Of a stretch of DNA of 64,000 nt, positions 27,712 through 36,392 are shown one piece after another. This stretch comes from Aromatoleum toluclasticum ATCC 700605 (GTDB lineage Bacteria; Pseudomonadota; Gammaproteobacteria; Burkholderiales; Rhodocyclaceae), in NCBI RefSeq assembly GCF_000378245.1, contig NZ_KB899500.1, positions 124,001-188,000 on the forward strand. The letters run 5' to 3'. The notes beneath the pieces are model-generated. The model was not told where the DNA came from, did no database searches, and saw only the letters and a program-made list of their open reading frames with translations. Position 1 is the first letter of the stretch. Each line of letters begins with the position of its first letter. A program made the position numbers and the translations under genes.

Positions 27712-29564
27712 GAGGCCACCTTGCGCTGGGGTTGTCCGATGGGGCTCACCTTGCGGTCATTCAGGGCGTCGGCGATCTTGCCGGCGATGAAGCGCGCCGT
27801 GATCGGCGAACCGTCGTAGTGCAGCACGCGCACGAGCTTCTTCGGATCGATTTCGCCTTCGTTGATCAGCAAGGTGCGCAGCTGCGCGCTCTCGTTCTGC
27901 TCGACGACGAACACCGCGTCGCGATCGGCGATGAACTGCATCACCTCGTCGCTGAAGGGGAAACCGCGGACGCGCAGCGTATCGACGTGGATGCCGTCGG
28001 CCGCCAGCTTCGCCCCGGCCTCGGCCATCGCAGGCGCCGTGGAGCCGTAGTAGATGACGCCCACATGCGTCGGCTGCGCCGCCTTCGTCAGGATGGGGGC
28101 GGGCACGAGGTCCTTGGCCGTATTGAACTTCCGGCGCAGGCGCTCCATGTTGTACACGTAGTCGGTGCCGACCTCGCTGTACTTCGCATACGGGTTGCGC
28201 GTGGTGCCGCGCGTGAAGTACGCGCCCTTGGTCGGATGGGTACCCGGAATCGTGCGGTACGGGATGCCGTCACCATCGACGTCGAGGTAGCGGCCAAAGT
28301 CCTTGCCGGCCTCGAGTTCATCGTAGCTCATGAGCTTGCCGCGGTCGTAACGGCGGCTGTCGTCCCACTCGAAGGGCGCGCACAGTTGCTCGTTCATGCC
28401 GATGTCGAGATCGGAGAGCACGAACACCGGCGTCTGCAGCCGCTCGGCGAGGTCGAAGGCCTGCGCGGTGAGGCTGAAGCATTCGTGCGCATCCTGCGGG
28501 AACAGCAGCACGTGGCGCGTGTCGCCGTGCGAAGCGTAGGCGCAGCTGAGCAGGTCGGATTGCTGCGTGCGTGTCGGCATGCCGGTCGAGGGGCTGCCGC
28601 GCTGCACGTCGACGATCACCGCGGGAATCTCGGCGAAGTAGGCGAGGCCGAAGAACTCCTGCATCAGCGAGATGCCCGGACCCGAGGTCGCGGTGAAGGC
28701 GCGCGCGCCGTTCCAGCCAGCGCCGATGACCATGCCGATGGAGGCGAGTTCGTCCTCGGCCTGCACGATCGCGTAGCGCGCACGGCCGTTGTCGGGATCG
28801 GTCCGGAACTTGCGGCAGTAGCTCGAGAAGGACTCGATGACCGAGGTCGAGGGCGTGATCGGATACCAGCCCGCGACGGTGGCGCCGCCGAACACGGCAC
28901 CGAGGCCGCAGGCGCTGTTGCCGTCGATCATGATGCGCTCGCCCACCGCGTCGGCGCGCTTCACCCGGAGCCCGATGGGGCACGGCAGGTTCTGCCTCGC
29001 GTAGTCGTAGCCCAGGCGCAGCGCGTTGACGTTGGCCTTGATGAGCTGGTCCTTGCCGCGGTAGCGGTCGACGATAAGCTGCTCGGCCGCGGCGAACTCC
29101 ATGTCGAGCAGCGCGATCAGCGCACCGACGTACATGCTGTTCTTGAACAGCTGGCGCTGGCGCGCATCGTCGTACTCGGCGTTGCACATCGCGGTGAGCG
29201 GTACGCCCAGCACGGTGATGTCTTCACGGAACTTCGACGGCGGCAACGGCTTGGTCGAGTCGTAGAAGAGATAGCCGCCCCGGTCGATCGCAGCAACGTC
29301 GCGGTCCCAGGTCTGCGGATTCATCGCAACCATCATGTCGCAACCGCCGCGCGCGCCGAGCCAGCCGGCTTCGGAGACGCGCACCTCGTACCACGTGGGC
29401 AGGCCCTGGATGTTGGACGGGAAGATGTTGCGCGGGGCAACCGGCACACCCATGCGGATGATCGCGCGTGCGAAGAGTTCGTTGGCCGAGGCGGAGCCCG
29501 AGCCGTTGACGTTCGCGAACTTGATCACGAAGTCGTTGGTGTGTTGAATCGCTGGGGTAGTCAT
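27708..29564 (-). CDS. korA: 2-oxoglutarate:ferredoxin oxidoreductase, fused gamma-alpha subunit
   Basis: 618 residues with an N-terminal gamma domain (ANVNGSGSASANELFARAI) that contacts CoA and a C-terminal pyrimidine-binding alpha domain (GWYPITPSTSVIESFSSY, GAGWNGARAFTATSGPG, GLAYFAEIPAVIVDVQRGSPSTG). The substrate specificity for 2-oxoglutarate is inferred from its similarity to Kor proteins and the linked korC. The ATG at 29564 is one base after the korC stop codon, and its ribosome-binding site GGAGG lies inside korC, so the genes are coupled. Confidence 0.9.
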   Translation of the reverse strand: MTTPAIQHTNDFVIKFANVNGSGSASANELFARAIIRMGVPVAPRNIFPSNIQGLPTWYEVRVSEAGWLGARGGCDMMVAMNPQTWDRDVAAIDRGGYLFYDSTKPLPPSKFREDITVLGVPLTAMCNAEYDDARQRQLFKNSMYVGALIALLDMEFAAAEQLIVDRYRGKDQLIKANVNALRLGYDYARQNLPCPIGLRVKRADAVGERIMIDGNSACGLGAVFGGATVAGWYPITPSTSVIESFSSYCRKFRTDPDNGRARYAIVQAEDELASIGMVIGAGWNGARAFTATSGPGISLMQEFFGLAYFAEIPAVIVDVQRGSPSTGMPTRTQQSDLLSCAYASHGDTRHVLLFPQDAHECFSLTAQAFDLAERLQTPVFVLSDLDIGMNEQLCAPFEWDDSRRYDRGKLMSYDELEAGKDFGRYLDVDGDGIPYRTIPGTHPTKGAYFTRGTTRNPYAKYSEVGTDYVYNMERLRRKFNTAKDLVPAPILTKAAQPTHVGVIYYGSTAPAMAEAGAKLAADGIHVDTLRVRGFPFSDEVMQFIADRDAVFVVEQNESAQLRTLLINEGEIDPKKLVRVLHYDGSPITARFIAGKIADALNDRKVSPIGQPQRKVAS

Positions 29565-29565
29565 C

Positions 29566-31341
29566 TCAAACCTCCGCGCCGGCTTGCGCGATGTTCACCT
29601 GGAATTTCTGCATGTCCCAGGCGCCCGTGGGACAACGCTCCGCACACATGCCGCAGTGCAGGCAGACATTCTCGTCCTTCACCATCACGCGCGCGGTCTT
29701 GAGGCCCTCGGCGAGGTACAGCGCCTGCTCCGGGTTGTGCGACGGCGCCTTGAGGCGGCCGCGCAGCTCGTCTTCCTCGCCGTTCTGCGTGAAGGTGATG
29801 CATTCGGTCGGACAGATATCGACGCAGGCGTCGCATTCGATGCACAGCTTCGGCTTGAACACGGTGGCGACGTCGCAGTTGAGGCAGCGGGCCGTCTCCG
29901 CGCAGGCAAGCTTGAAGTCGTAGCCGAGTTCGAACTCCGACTTGATGTCCTTCAGCGCCTCCTCGATCGACCTCACCGGCACCTTGCGGCGCGCGTCTTC
30001 CGACACCTGGTTGTCGTAGCTCCACTCGTGGATGCCCATCTTCTGGCTCACGAGGTTCATCGTCGCCGGCGGTCGCTGCGTCAGCGGCAGCTTGCGGCAG
30101 AAGAGATCGATCGAGATCGCCGCCTCGTGACCCTGCGCGACCGCGGTGATGATGTTCTTCGGCCCGAGCGCGGCGTCGCCGCCGAAGAACACGCGCGACA
30201 GCGTCGATTGCAGCGTCTGCGCATTCAGCACCGGCAGGCCCCAGCGGTCGAACTCGATGCCGATGTCGCGTTCGATCCACGGGAAGGCGTTTTCCTGGCC
30301 GATGGCGATCAGGACGTCGTCGCATTCCATATGCACGTCCGGCTCGCCGGTCGGCACCAGCGAACGGCGGCCCTTGTCGTCGTATTCGGCACGCACCTTC
30401 TCGAACAGCACGCCGGTCAGGCGCCCGTGGTCGTGCGTGAACGCCTTCTGCACGAGGAAGTTGTGGATGGGGATGCCTTCGTGCAGCGCGTCCTCCTTCT
30501 CCCACGGCGAGGCCTTCATCTCGTCGAAGCCGCTGCGCACCACCACCCGCACGTCCTCGCCGCCGAGGCGGCGCGCCGAGCGACAGCAGTCCATCGCGGT
30601 GTTGCCCCCGCCGAGCACGATCACGCGCTTGCCGATGGAGGTGACGTGGCCGAAGGCGACGTTCGCGAGCCAGTCGATGCCGACGTGGATGTGCCCCGCG
30701 GCCTGGTTGCGTCCCGGCAGGTCGGCGTCACGTCCGCGCGGGGCGCCGGTGCCGACGAACACGGCATCCCAGTCGCCCGCCAGCACTTCGCGCAGGCTGC
30801 CGATCCAGTGGTTGCGGCGCAGCTCGACCCCCAAGTCCTCGATGTAGCCGCACTCCTCGTCGATGACGCTGTCGGGCAGACGGAATTTCGGGATCTGGCT
30901 GCGCATCATGCCGCCGGGCGACGAGCCGCTGTCGAACACCGTGACCTGATAGCCCTGCACCGCAAGGTCGCGCGCCACCGTCAGCGAGGCCGGCCCGCCG
31001 CCGATGCAGGCGATGCGCTTGCCGTTCTTTTCGGCTGGCTGCGGCAGGCGGTCGCGGATGTCGTCCTTGAAATCCGCCGCGACACGCTTGAGGCGGCAGA
31101 TCGCGACCGGCTCCTTGTCGACGCGTCCGCGCCGGCAGGCCGGTTCGCACGGACGGTCGCACACCCGCCCGAGGATCCCCGGGAAGACGTTCGAACGCCA
31201 GTTGATCATGTAGGCAGTGGAGAAGTCACCCGCTGCGATCTGCCGGATGTATTCGGGCACTGGGGTATGGGCCGGACAGGCCCACTGACAGTCGACGACC
31301 TTGTGGAGGTAGTCGGGATTGTTGATGTCGGTCGGTTTCAA
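29566..31341 (-). CDS. korC: KorC-type NAD(P)-binding iron-sulfur flavoprotein
   Basis: Predicted to transfer electrons between ferredoxin or Kor and NAD(P). A 591-residue protein with an N-terminal glutamate-synthase-beta-like Fe-S region (CQWACPAHTPVPEY, GRVCDRPCEPACRRG), an FAD motif GGGPASLTVARDLA, an NADP motif VIVLGGGNTAMDCCRS and two C-terminal ferredoxin clusters (CIECDACVDICPTECI, CLHCGMCAERCPTGAW). I start at TTG 31341 (MKPTDINNPDY-like N-terminus), preceded by AGGAAGG, because the longer frame would start upstream without a Shine-Dalgarno sequence and the family begins here. First gene of korC-korA-korB. Confidence 0.88.
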   Translation of the reverse strand: MKPTDINNPDYLHKVVDCQWACPAHTPVPEYIRQIAAGDFSTAYMINWRSNVFPGILGRVCDRPCEPACRRGRVDKEPVAICRLKRVAADFKDDIRDRLPQPAEKNGKRIACIGGGPASLTVARDLAVQGYQVTVFDSGSSPGGMMRSQIPKFRLPDSVIDEECGYIEDLGVELRRNHWIGSLREVLAGDWDAVFVGTGAPRGRDADLPGRNQAAGHIHVGIDWLANVAFGHVTSIGKRVIVLGGGNTAMDCCRSARRLGGEDVRVVVRSGFDEMKASPWEKEDALHEGIPIHNFLVQKAFTHDHGRLTGVLFEKVRAEYDDKGRRSLVPTGEPDVHMECDDVLIAIGQENAFPWIERDIGIEFDRWGLPVLNAQTLQSTLSRVFFGGDAALGPKNIITAVAQGHEAAISIDLFCRKLPLTQRPPATMNLVSQKMGIHEWSYDNQVSEDARRKVPVRSIEEALKDIKSEFELGYDFKLACAETARCLNCDVATVFKPKLCIECDACVDICPTECITFTQNGEEDELRGRLKAPSHNPEQALYLAEGLKTARVMVKDENVCLHCGMCAERCPTGAWDMQKFQVNIAQAGAEV

Positions 31342-31395
31342 GTGCGTCCTTCCTGTCTCGGGAAAAGCGTGCGTATGAACGCGCCAATCGCTACA

Positions 31396-31440
31396 TGCAT
31401 CATTGTGCACAACCTGCACTCAAATGCACGCTGCAGTGCA
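31396..31440. promoter_or_regulatory. Phased TGCA repeat array upstream of korC
   Basis: TGCA occurs six times, at 31396, 31406, 31415, 31425, 31432 and 31437; the first four are 10, 9 and 10 bases apart, one helical turn. It lies 55-100 bases upstream of the korC start. The BzdR and BoxR regulators of benzoate catabolism in Azoarcus bind operators made of TGCA direct repeats, so this is a candidate site for such a regulator. Confidence 0.65.
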
Positions 31441-31654
31441 ACATGTTTCATGCGGTCGTGTGGGCGACGCGATCGGACATTTTCCCGGAATTCCCCGTGT
31501 CACGCCTGCGCCTCTTGTCGCATCAACGGACAATTTGCAGCGCAATCACGCGTGCAACTCCAATCGGGCACCGCGGGCTTCAGGACCGGTTCACCTTCAC
31601 TTTCGCAGAATGTGCCTCATGCCACCCCGGCATGCAACAGAACAGGAGACCGCC

Positions 31655-31930
31655 ATGAACATCCGCCACTTCACCCTCGCCGCCGCCGCCCTTCTGATCG
31701 GAACCAGCGCATTCGCCGGCCCGAAGTGCACGGCCGCTCCGCAGGACCCCCAACCCGCCGCGAAATCGATGCGCACGCTGGTCGACGCCGGCTTCAAGTT
31801 CCAGAAGGCCAAGGTCACCAAGGAAGACTGCTACGAGCTGAAAGGGACGAACACGATCGGCGATCGCGTCGAGATTTACTTGAATCCGGCCGACGGCACC
31901 AACGTCAAGACCGAGACGAAGAAGAGCTGA
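31655..31930 (+). CDS. Small exported PepSY-like protein
   Basis: A 91-residue protein with a signal peptide (NIRHFTLAAAALLIGTSAFA, cleavage before GPKC). The mature part, with RTLVDAGFKFQKAKVTKEDC and KGTNTIGDRVEIYLNPADG, resembles a single PepSY domain, a small periplasmic domain that often inhibits or modulates other proteins. Two cysteines (GPKC, KEDC) could form a disulfide. The ATG at 31655 follows AGGAGACC. It diverges from korC. The assignment is by pattern only. Confidence 0.65.
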   Translation: MNIRHFTLAAAALLIGTSAFAGPKCTAAPQDPQPAAKSMRTLVDAGFKFQKAKVTKEDCYELKGTNTIGDRVEIYLNPADGTNVKTETKKS

Positions 31931-31963
31931 AGCCAGCGAGGGGCGGTGGCGCGGGCGAGCGCT

Positions 31964-33037
31964 TCACGCCGCGCCACCCTCGACGTGGCAGCCCTCGGCG
32001 CGCCAGCGCAACATGCCGCCGGCGAGGTTTGCCACCTCGCCGAACCCCGCTCGCTGCAGCATCACGACCGCCTGGGCCGAGCGTGCACCCGAGCGGCACA
32101 CGGTAACGACGGGCCTAGCGGTGTCGATCTCGCCGCTGCGCACGGCGAGCTGATCGAGCGGGATGAGCCGTGCGCCGCCGATGTGGCCGAGCGCCCCGTC
32201 GAACTCATCCGGCTGGCGCACATCGATCACCTGCACCGTGGTCCCAGCCTCCTCCAGCGCATGCGGCTGAATTTCCCAGATGCCGCCGAAGGTGAAGGTA
32301 AGCGGCGCCCACGCCGGATCGCCCGCCTCGGCGAGTCCTTCCTCCGGGCGTCCGCAGTTCAGGTTGGCCGGCACAGCGACGTCGATCTTCTTCGGGTGCG
32401 GCAGCCCGAGGTGCTTCATGTAGCCCGCAAAATCATCCATGCTGCTGTCGCCGCCGATTCGGGGGTTCCATTTGCGCTCCTCGTCCACGCTGGTAACGGT
32501 AAGCCCGCGGTAATCGTGCGCCGGATACAGCAGGCAGCGGCCGGGCAGCGAGAAGATCTGCTCGTGCACCGAGCGATACATCGCCCCTGCGTCGCCCTGC
32601 TGAAAATCGGTGCGACCGCAGCCGCGAATCAGCAGGCAGTCACCGGTGAAGGCCATCGACTGGTCGTCCAGCACGTAGGTGAGGCAGCCGCTCGTGTGCC
32701 CGGGCGTCGCACGCACCACGAGATGGCGCCCGCCGAACGCGACGCGATCGCCGTGCTCGAGCAGCCGGTCAGCGCCTTGCGCACCGCTGTGGCAGGACAA
32801 GGCGATGCGGCTGCCGGTGCGTTGCCGCAGCAGCCACGCGCCGGTCACGTGGTCCGCATGCACGTGCGTTTCCAGCGTCCAGCGCAAGTTCAGGTGCAGT
32901 TCGTGGAGCAGCGCGGCATCGCGCCGCACCTGCTCGAAGACCGGATCGATGAGGAGCGCGTCGCCACTCAGGCCGTCACCCAGCAGGTAGGTGTAGGTCG
33001 AGGACGGCGCATCGAAGAGTTGCCGGAATATCAGCAT
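31964..33037 (-). CDS. Persulfide dioxygenase-rhodanese fusion protein
   Basis: The N-terminal 230 residues form an ETHE1-like metallo-beta-lactamase domain with THVHADHVTGA, GHTSGC and FTGDCLLI supplying the iron ligands; the C-terminal 100 residues are a rhodanese domain with the active-site cysteine in TVCRSGARS. Such fusions oxidise glutathione persulfide to sulfite and pass sulfane sulfur, in cytoplasmic sulfide detoxification. 357 residues, consistent with the known fused family. The ATG at 33037 follows GGGAGG. It may help with sulfide stress; no sulfide:quinone reductase is encoded in the window. Confidence 0.88.
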   Translation of the reverse strand: MLIFRQLFDAPSSTYTYLLGDGLSGDALLIDPVFEQVRRDAALLHELHLNLRWTLETHVHADHVTGAWLLRQRTGSRIALSCHSGAQGADRLLEHGDRVAFGGRHLVVRATPGHTSGCLTYVLDDQSMAFTGDCLLIRGCGRTDFQQGDAGAMYRSVHEQIFSLPGRCLLYPAHDYRGLTVTSVDEERKWNPRIGGDSSMDDFAGYMKHLGLPHPKKIDVAVPANLNCGRPEEGLAEAGDPAWAPLTFTFGGIWEIQPHALEEAGTTVQVIDVRQPDEFDGALGHIGGARLIPLDQLAVRSGEIDTARPVVTVCRSGARSAQAVVMLQRAGFGEVANLAGGMLRWRAEGCHVEGGAA

Positions 33038-33159
33038 GCTGTTTCCTCCCTGTCGCTCTTGTCCGGCGTCGCATGGAAACCGCCGCGGGCATCGTCTTCG
33101 ATTACCGCGGCGTAGGGAGGTTCAGCATGCCACCCGGCACGGCCGGGCGATAGCGTCGC

Positions 33160-33654
33160 TCAGTGGCCTGCCTGGACGGGCTTCCAGCCAGGATGGTCGA
33201 AGTACTGGCCGTAGTTGTTGAGGGCATTCACGATATGCACGACGCCCTTGCTGCGGTCATCGACCGCCTGCTTGCCGGCGACGACTCCGGCGCCGTCCGC
33301 CATCTCCGCGATCACGTTGTGCAGAACCGCGTCCGCGGCGGGCGTGAGTTTGCAGTTGCCGACGATGTAGGCGAGCTGCTCGTCGACCGCCTTGCCCATC
33401 GCCTCGTACTGCGCCGTCGTAAGCCGCCCGGTGTGAATCGCGTCGAGCTTGGGCTCGACGTTCGCGCGGATCTTCGCCATGCCCTCGCGCAGCGGCGCAT
33501 CGGTCTGCCACTTGCTGCCCGCATTGAGCTTGAGCGCCGGGGTCTGGGCGCCGTGGTTGTGGGCGTCCGCGGCGGACGCCTGCGGTACTCCGGCCAGCGT
33601 CGCGGCGGCGATCGCGCAGGCGGTGAACAATCCTCTTGCCGATACAGTCTTCAT
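33160..33654 (-). CDS. Exported helical protein, tandem paralogue 1
   Basis: A 164-residue protein with a signal peptide (LFTACAIAAATLAGVPQASA) and a His/Asp-rich mature start (ADAHNHGAQ). The body is helical, LREGMAKIRANVEPKLDAIH and KAVDEQLAYIVGNCKLTPAA, ending NALNNYGQYFDHPGWKPV. I cannot name the family with confidence. The neighbouring gene at 33768-34259 encodes a related protein with the same layout and the same conserved end, so the two are a tandem pair. A periplasmic four-helix bundle that senses or binds a ligand or metal is possible. Confidence 0.7.
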   Translation of the reverse strand: MKTVSARGLFTACAIAAATLAGVPQASAADAHNHGAQTPALKLNAGSKWQTDAPLREGMAKIRANVEPKLDAIHTGRLTTAQYEAMGKAVDEQLAYIVGNCKLTPAADAVLHNVIAEMADGAGVVAGKQAVDDRSKGVVHIVNALNNYGQYFDHPGWKPVQAGH

Positions 33655-33767
33655 AACCCGATTCCTCGTCGAACTTGCGTGCTTGAATTGCGCGGCGCCC
33701 TGCCGCGCGGATACCGCGGGCGCCGGTACGATCCCGGCGAGATCCGCGAAATGGTGCGATGAAGACA

Positions 33768-34259
33768 TCACCGCACCGAAACTTCCAGCGTTTCGTCCAG
33801 TGCGCGCCAACCCGAGTGGGAGAACATCGTCCCGTACAGGTTCAGCGCCTGGACGACCTTCAGCAGCCCCATGCGGCGCGCATCGGCATGGGCCGCCCCC
33901 TGCATCAGCGCGATGCCGTCGGCCATTTCGACGAGCAACATGTGCAGGTGGCGCGACGCGACGCCGTCCTGCGTGCAGCACGCGATCATCGTGGCGACAC
34001 GCGCTTCCAGCGTGCGGCCCAGTTCGGCGAGCCGCGCCGCATCCGTCGCCGCCTGCGTGCGCAGCGAAGCGTTCGCAACGATCGCTGCGCGCATGTCGTC
34101 GATGCCGCTGCGCACCCGCTCGTCGGGGCGCCTGTTGCGGGCGGCCTCGGCCGTGACGGGAGCGAGATTCACGGGGACGACGCCGGCAGCGGCGTACGCA
34201 GCCGTCGCGGCAAAGGCAAGTGCCCCGGCGACGGCTAATGAGGGCAGATTCGTGCGCAT
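33768..34259 (-). CDS. Exported helical protein, tandem paralogue 2
   Basis: A 163-residue protein with a signal peptide (SLAVAGALAFAATAAYAAA) and a helical mature part. The conserved end reads VVQALNLYGTMFSHSGWR, matching IVNALNNYGQYFDHPGWK of the downstream paralogue, and both share a middle segment LVEMADGIAL or IAEMADGAGV. The His-rich start of the paralogue is missing here. Two adjacent cysteines (IACCTQDG) occur in the centre. The function is unknown. It lies between a hemerythrin-like gene and its paralogue, all on the minus strand. Confidence 0.65.
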   Translation of the reverse strand: MRTNLPSLAVAGALAFAATAAYAAAGVVPVNLAPVTAEAARNRRPDERVRSGIDDMRAAIVANASLRTQAATDAARLAELGRTLEARVATMIACCTQDGVASRHLHMLLVEMADGIALMQGAAHADARRMGLLKVVQALNLYGTMFSHSGWRALDETLEVSVR

Positions 34260-34517
34260 GGGACGATCTCCTGAACGGGTGAGCAGGCCCTTACGCTAAT
34301 CCTCTATTGATGAACAAAATCTGAATGAAATCCGGCCGGGGCGGCGACGGGCGCGCGGCGGCACGACGGATTTCTGCACTTCGGCTCGAAGCGGGAGGGG
34401 AATGCGCGGCGACCGGGGCCGCGGCAAGGGGGGAAAACGCGGCACCGGCAGGCCGCTCCGCGTGGTGCGGGACGGCACGGCGGCGCGCGCGTTGCGCCCG
34501 CCGTGCCGCGAACCGGT

Positions 34518-35060
34518 TCAGATGTAGGTGGCCGGCTTCGTCGGCGCGTGGCGCATGTGCAGGGACAGGCCCAGGGCTGCCATGTGGTGCGAGTTGCGGC
34601 CCAGGATCGCCTGCGACAGGGGCAGGAACTCCTTCTCCTCGAACTCGGCGTGCGCCCGATAGCGCGTGACCAGGCGCTCGACCTCGGCGGCGTCGAGGTG
34701 GCTGTCCTGCCCCTTCGCCACGCGCTTGAGCTCGGACTCGAGACACTTCCAGATCGTTTCGAGCTCGCGGTGCTCGTCGGTGAGGCGTTTCGCGAGAGCC
34801 TGCACCTTGTCGTGCTCGGCACCCTTCTCCGCGCTCTGCAGCACCGCCGGGAAGAGTTCGCGCTCCTCGTCGAGATGGTGCTCGAAAATCGCCTCGCGGA
34901 AGAATTCCAGCGCGGTCGCGGCGATTTCCCGCGCGCGGGCTGCGGGATCGAGCAGTGCAGGCAGCTCGCCCAGCATGTCCAGCTTCTTCAGGATGCCGGA
35001 ATGGCAGTCGGAGAAGTCGTGGAGCGGTTCCTTCCTGGCAGCTTCAGACGGGGTCGTCAT
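34518..35060 (-). CDS. Hemerythrin-domain (HHE) protein
   Basis: A 180-residue protein of the HHE cation-binding family. Likely iron ligands are seen in LHDFSDCHSGIL, EAIFEHHLDEERELFP, LTDEHRELE and AHAEFEEKEFLP. Such proteins bind a di-iron centre and sense or store oxygen or nitric oxide. No other domain is present. It lies after the TRAP operon on the same strand, with a gap of 54 bases, and before the two exported helical proteins. Confidence 0.85.
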   Translation of the reverse strand: MTTPSEAARKEPLHDFSDCHSGILKKLDMLGELPALLDPAARAREIAATALEFFREAIFEHHLDEERELFPAVLQSAEKGAEHDKVQALAKRLTDEHRELETIWKCLESELKRVAKGQDSHLDAAEVERLVTRYRAHAEFEEKEFLPLSQAILGRNSHHMAALGLSLHMRHAPTKPATYI

Positions 35061-35114
35061 GTGGGTATCCCCTGTGTTCGTTGTTTCGTCAGGCGGCTCG
35101 CGGGCGGTTTCCGC

Positions 35115-36392
35115 TCACTTGCCGGTCATCATGGCCGGCAGCCACGTGGAGATTTCCGGGACCGCGGCGATGGCGACCAGCACCAGCATCACTGCGGCGA
35201 GGAACGGAATCGTCATGGCGAAGAGCGCGCCCATGCGGATGTCGGCCTGCACCATGGCGATGTAGAGGCCGGGGCCGACCGGCGGCGTGACGAGGCCGAT
35301 CACGGTCGCGACCGTGCATACGACGCCGAAGTGGATCGGGTCAATGCCGAGGTTGGTCACGACCGGCATCAGCAACGGCACGACGACGATCAGCACGCTG
35401 ATGCTCTCGAGGAACATGCCGAGGACCAGCATCAGCCCGATCACCAGCAGCAGGAACACGAAGGGCGAGTCGGTCAGACCCTTCATGTACTCGACGACCA
35501 CGTCCGGCACGCCCTGGAAGGCCAGCACCCAGCTCAGCACCGAGGCCGCGGCGATAAGACCGGTGATGGTGGCCGTGTTGGTGCCGACGTCGAAGAGGAT
35601 CTTGCCGAGGTCGCGCACGCCGATCTCGCGATAGACGAAACCGAGCACCAGGGCCATCACCGCGGCGATCGCACCCGATTCGGTCGGCGTCATCACGCCG
35701 GCCATGATGCCGCCGATGACGACGAGCGGGATCATGGCCGGAACCAGCCCTTCGATCAGGACCTTTACCGAGGCCGATCGCTCACCCCGCACGCCCGCGG
35801 GCAGGCCGGGACCAAAGATGCCGAAGAGCATGATCACGACGGCCAGGGCCGAAACGATCAGGATACCGGGCAGGATGCCGGCGATGAACAGCGGCGCAAT
35901 GGGCTGCACCGCGACGACACCGTAGATGATCATCAGCATCGACGGCGGGATGATCGGCCCGAGCAGGCCCGCGGACACCGTCACGGCACCCGAGAACGCG
36001 CGGTTGTAGCCGGTGCGCTCCATCGCCGGGATCATCACCTTGCTCATCACGCCGATCTGCGCGACCGCCGAGCCCAGGATGGACGCCGCCATCGCGTTGG
36101 TGAACAGGTTGGCGTAGGCCAGCCCGCCCTTCATGCTCCCGACGAGCACTTCGGCGACGGCGATCAGGCGCTGCGTGAGGCCCGCCTTGTTCATGATCTC
36201 GCCGACCAGCAGGAAGAGCGGGATCGCGAGCAGGCTGTTGATCTCGAGCGCGCCGTACAACTGGATCGGGATCGAGTCGAACAGCACCGCCAAGTCGTTG
36301 GTCGCCATGAACACGACCGCGGCGACGAGGATGGTGCCGACGATGGGCAGGCCCGCGAACAGCAGGCCGAAGAAGACGATCAGGGTGATCAT
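35115..36392 (-). CDS. dctM: TRAP transporter large permease (DctM type)
   Basis: A 425-residue membrane protein with about twelve helices that carries the substrate through the inner membrane together with DctQ and the binding protein DctP. Family features are FLLVGEIMNKAGLTQRLI, ASILGSAVAQIGVMSKVMIP and TPTESGAIAAVMALVLG. The ATG at 36392 overlaps the dctQ stop codon (ATGA). Last gene of the gentisate operon; its linkage suggests import of an aromatic acid such as 3-hydroxybenzoate. Confidence 0.93.
   Translation of the reverse strand: MITLIVFFGLLFAGLPIVGTILVAAVVFMATNDLAVLFDSIPIQLYGALEINSLLAIPLFLLVGEIMNKAGLTQRLIAVAEVLVGSMKGGLAYANLFTNAMAASILGSAVAQIGVMSKVMIPAMERTGYNRAFSGAVTVSAGLLGPIIPPSMLMIIYGVVAVQPIAPLFIAGILPGILIVSALAVVIMLFGIFGPGLPAGVRGERSASVKVLIEGLVPAMIPLVVIGGIMAGVMTPTESGAIAAVMALVLGFVYREIGVRDLGKILFDVGTNTATITGLIAAASVLSWVLAFQGVPDVVVEYMKGLTDSPFVFLLLVIGLMLVLGMFLESISVLIVVVPLLMPVVTNLGIDPIHFGVVCTVATVIGLVTPPVGPGLYIAMVQADIRMGALFAMTIPFLAAVMLVLVAIAAVPEISTWLPAMMTGK

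Noticed and set aside
29584-32106. 840-codon plus-strand frame opposite korC
   Set aside because: A mirror frame of korC in GC-rich DNA, with no motif and no ribosome-binding site.
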